Below are positions 63,813 through 64,000 of a DNA stretch of 64,000 bases, one piece after another (position 1 is the first letter of the stretch; the number at the start of each line of letters is the position of its first letter). Source of the stretch: Hahellaceae bacterium. Lineage in GTDB: Bacteria > Pseudomonadota > Gammaproteobacteria > Pseudomonadales > Oleiphilaceae. Position numbers and translations under genes: made by a program. The stretch spans positions 682,001 to 746,000 of the forward strand of contig JACKOB010000002.1 in NCBI GenBank assembly GCA_024234575.1, in the 5' to 3' direction. Under the pieces are notes generated by a model, which saw only the letters and a program-made list of their open reading frames with translations, did no database searches and was not told where the DNA came from.

Positions 63813-64000
63813 TCAACGGTAAGCAGAATTTGGGGTCAGTGTAAAAACTCGTTCAGACAAGAGCTCGCCATCTCGCCACTTTCGCACAATCGATGGGCCT
63901 TTATACAGTGATGTCCAGCGCGCCAAAACCTCCTCCATCGACCATGAAAAGCTTTCACCCTCGCAGAGTTTAAGCACCAAGTGAAAGTGATTAGACATCA
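63813..64000 (-). pseudogene. REP-associated tyrosine transposase (RAYT, Y1 family), truncated
   Basis: The sequence enters the window at the catalytic MSNHFHLVL (HUH) motif and continues with the RAYT segment SWSMEEVLARWTSLYKGP. Then at GELLSER it runs straight into the palindrome arm (VFTLTPNS is the translation of it) and stops at 63813. The usual C-terminal half is therefore missing. The remaining N-terminus lies beyond the window. Confidence 0.75.
63826..63853. repeat. Half copy of the 53-bp palindrome within the RAYT gene
   Basis: The 24-bp arm beginning GAATTTGGGGTCAGTG plus CGTT of the loop; the second arm is absent. It interrupts the transposase-like reading frame. Confidence 0.85.

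Overview
This window looks like chromosome from a marine, Gram-negative gammaproteobacterium. The evidence is several outer-membrane proteins (FadL, OmpA with thrombospondin type 3 repeats), Entner-Doudoroff edd/gap/pyk genes with a HexR-like box, abundant c-di-GMP proteins, a FilE/DUF6160-like surface protein and REP/RAYT repeats. Species cannot be named from sequence alone; a Cellvibrionales- or Oceanospirillales-like lineage is my inference. I see no rRNA, tRNA or CRISPR array.

Layout. 1-3.0 kb: glutathione-dependent formaldehyde detoxification (partial LysR regulator, frmA, fghA). 3.2-8.3 kb: an outer-membrane protein, an M48 peptidase fused to a type IV pilin-like tail (with a decayed copy of that tail 3 kb away), a putative zinc-finger toxin-antitoxin pair and cardiolipin synthase. 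8.3-20.6 kb: housekeeping and signalling, including two c-di-GMP enzymes, RNase II, a chemoreceptor, an SDR and a metallo-beta-lactamase-fold hydrolase. 20.8-29.8 kb: regulators, a TacAT acetyltransferase toxin-antitoxin pair, a broken BrnT with intact BrnA, a PQQ-type sugar dehydrogenase, a PilZ protein and a secreted caspase-like protein.

30.0-39.5 kb holds the most interesting single gene: a 226-residue protein with the Thr-x5-Cys and Leu-Ser-Gly-Cys signature of CNF1/BLF1-type toxin deamidases, preceded by three 16-bp tandem repeats and followed by an amidase. Then come a START-domain protein, stand-alone APS kinase, two solute-binding or lipoproteins, and a surface protein next to a MalT-like regulator. 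39.5-43.7 kb is an accessory island: an AbiE toxin-antitoxin locus with a large dyad in its promoter, then integron gene cassettes (PEP-CTERM-like, membrane and unknown proteins) separated by recognisable attC sites, ending in an IS3 orfA remnant. No integrase gene lies in the window.

43.8-57.9 kb: a YeeE/YedE sulfur-transporter pair, lytic transglycosylase, FadL, OmpA, several conserved DUF proteins and the divergent edd / gap-pyk central-carbon locus. 57.9-64.0 kb: a mobile and repeat-rich end with an IS1111-group element (likely carrying a guide RNA downstream of its transposase), near-perfect 53-bp palindromes bracketing an unknown gene, an SDR-TetR operon behind twin operators, a doubly broken XRE/antitoxin/PIN toxin operon, and a RAYT-type transposase truncated inside one half of the same palindrome.
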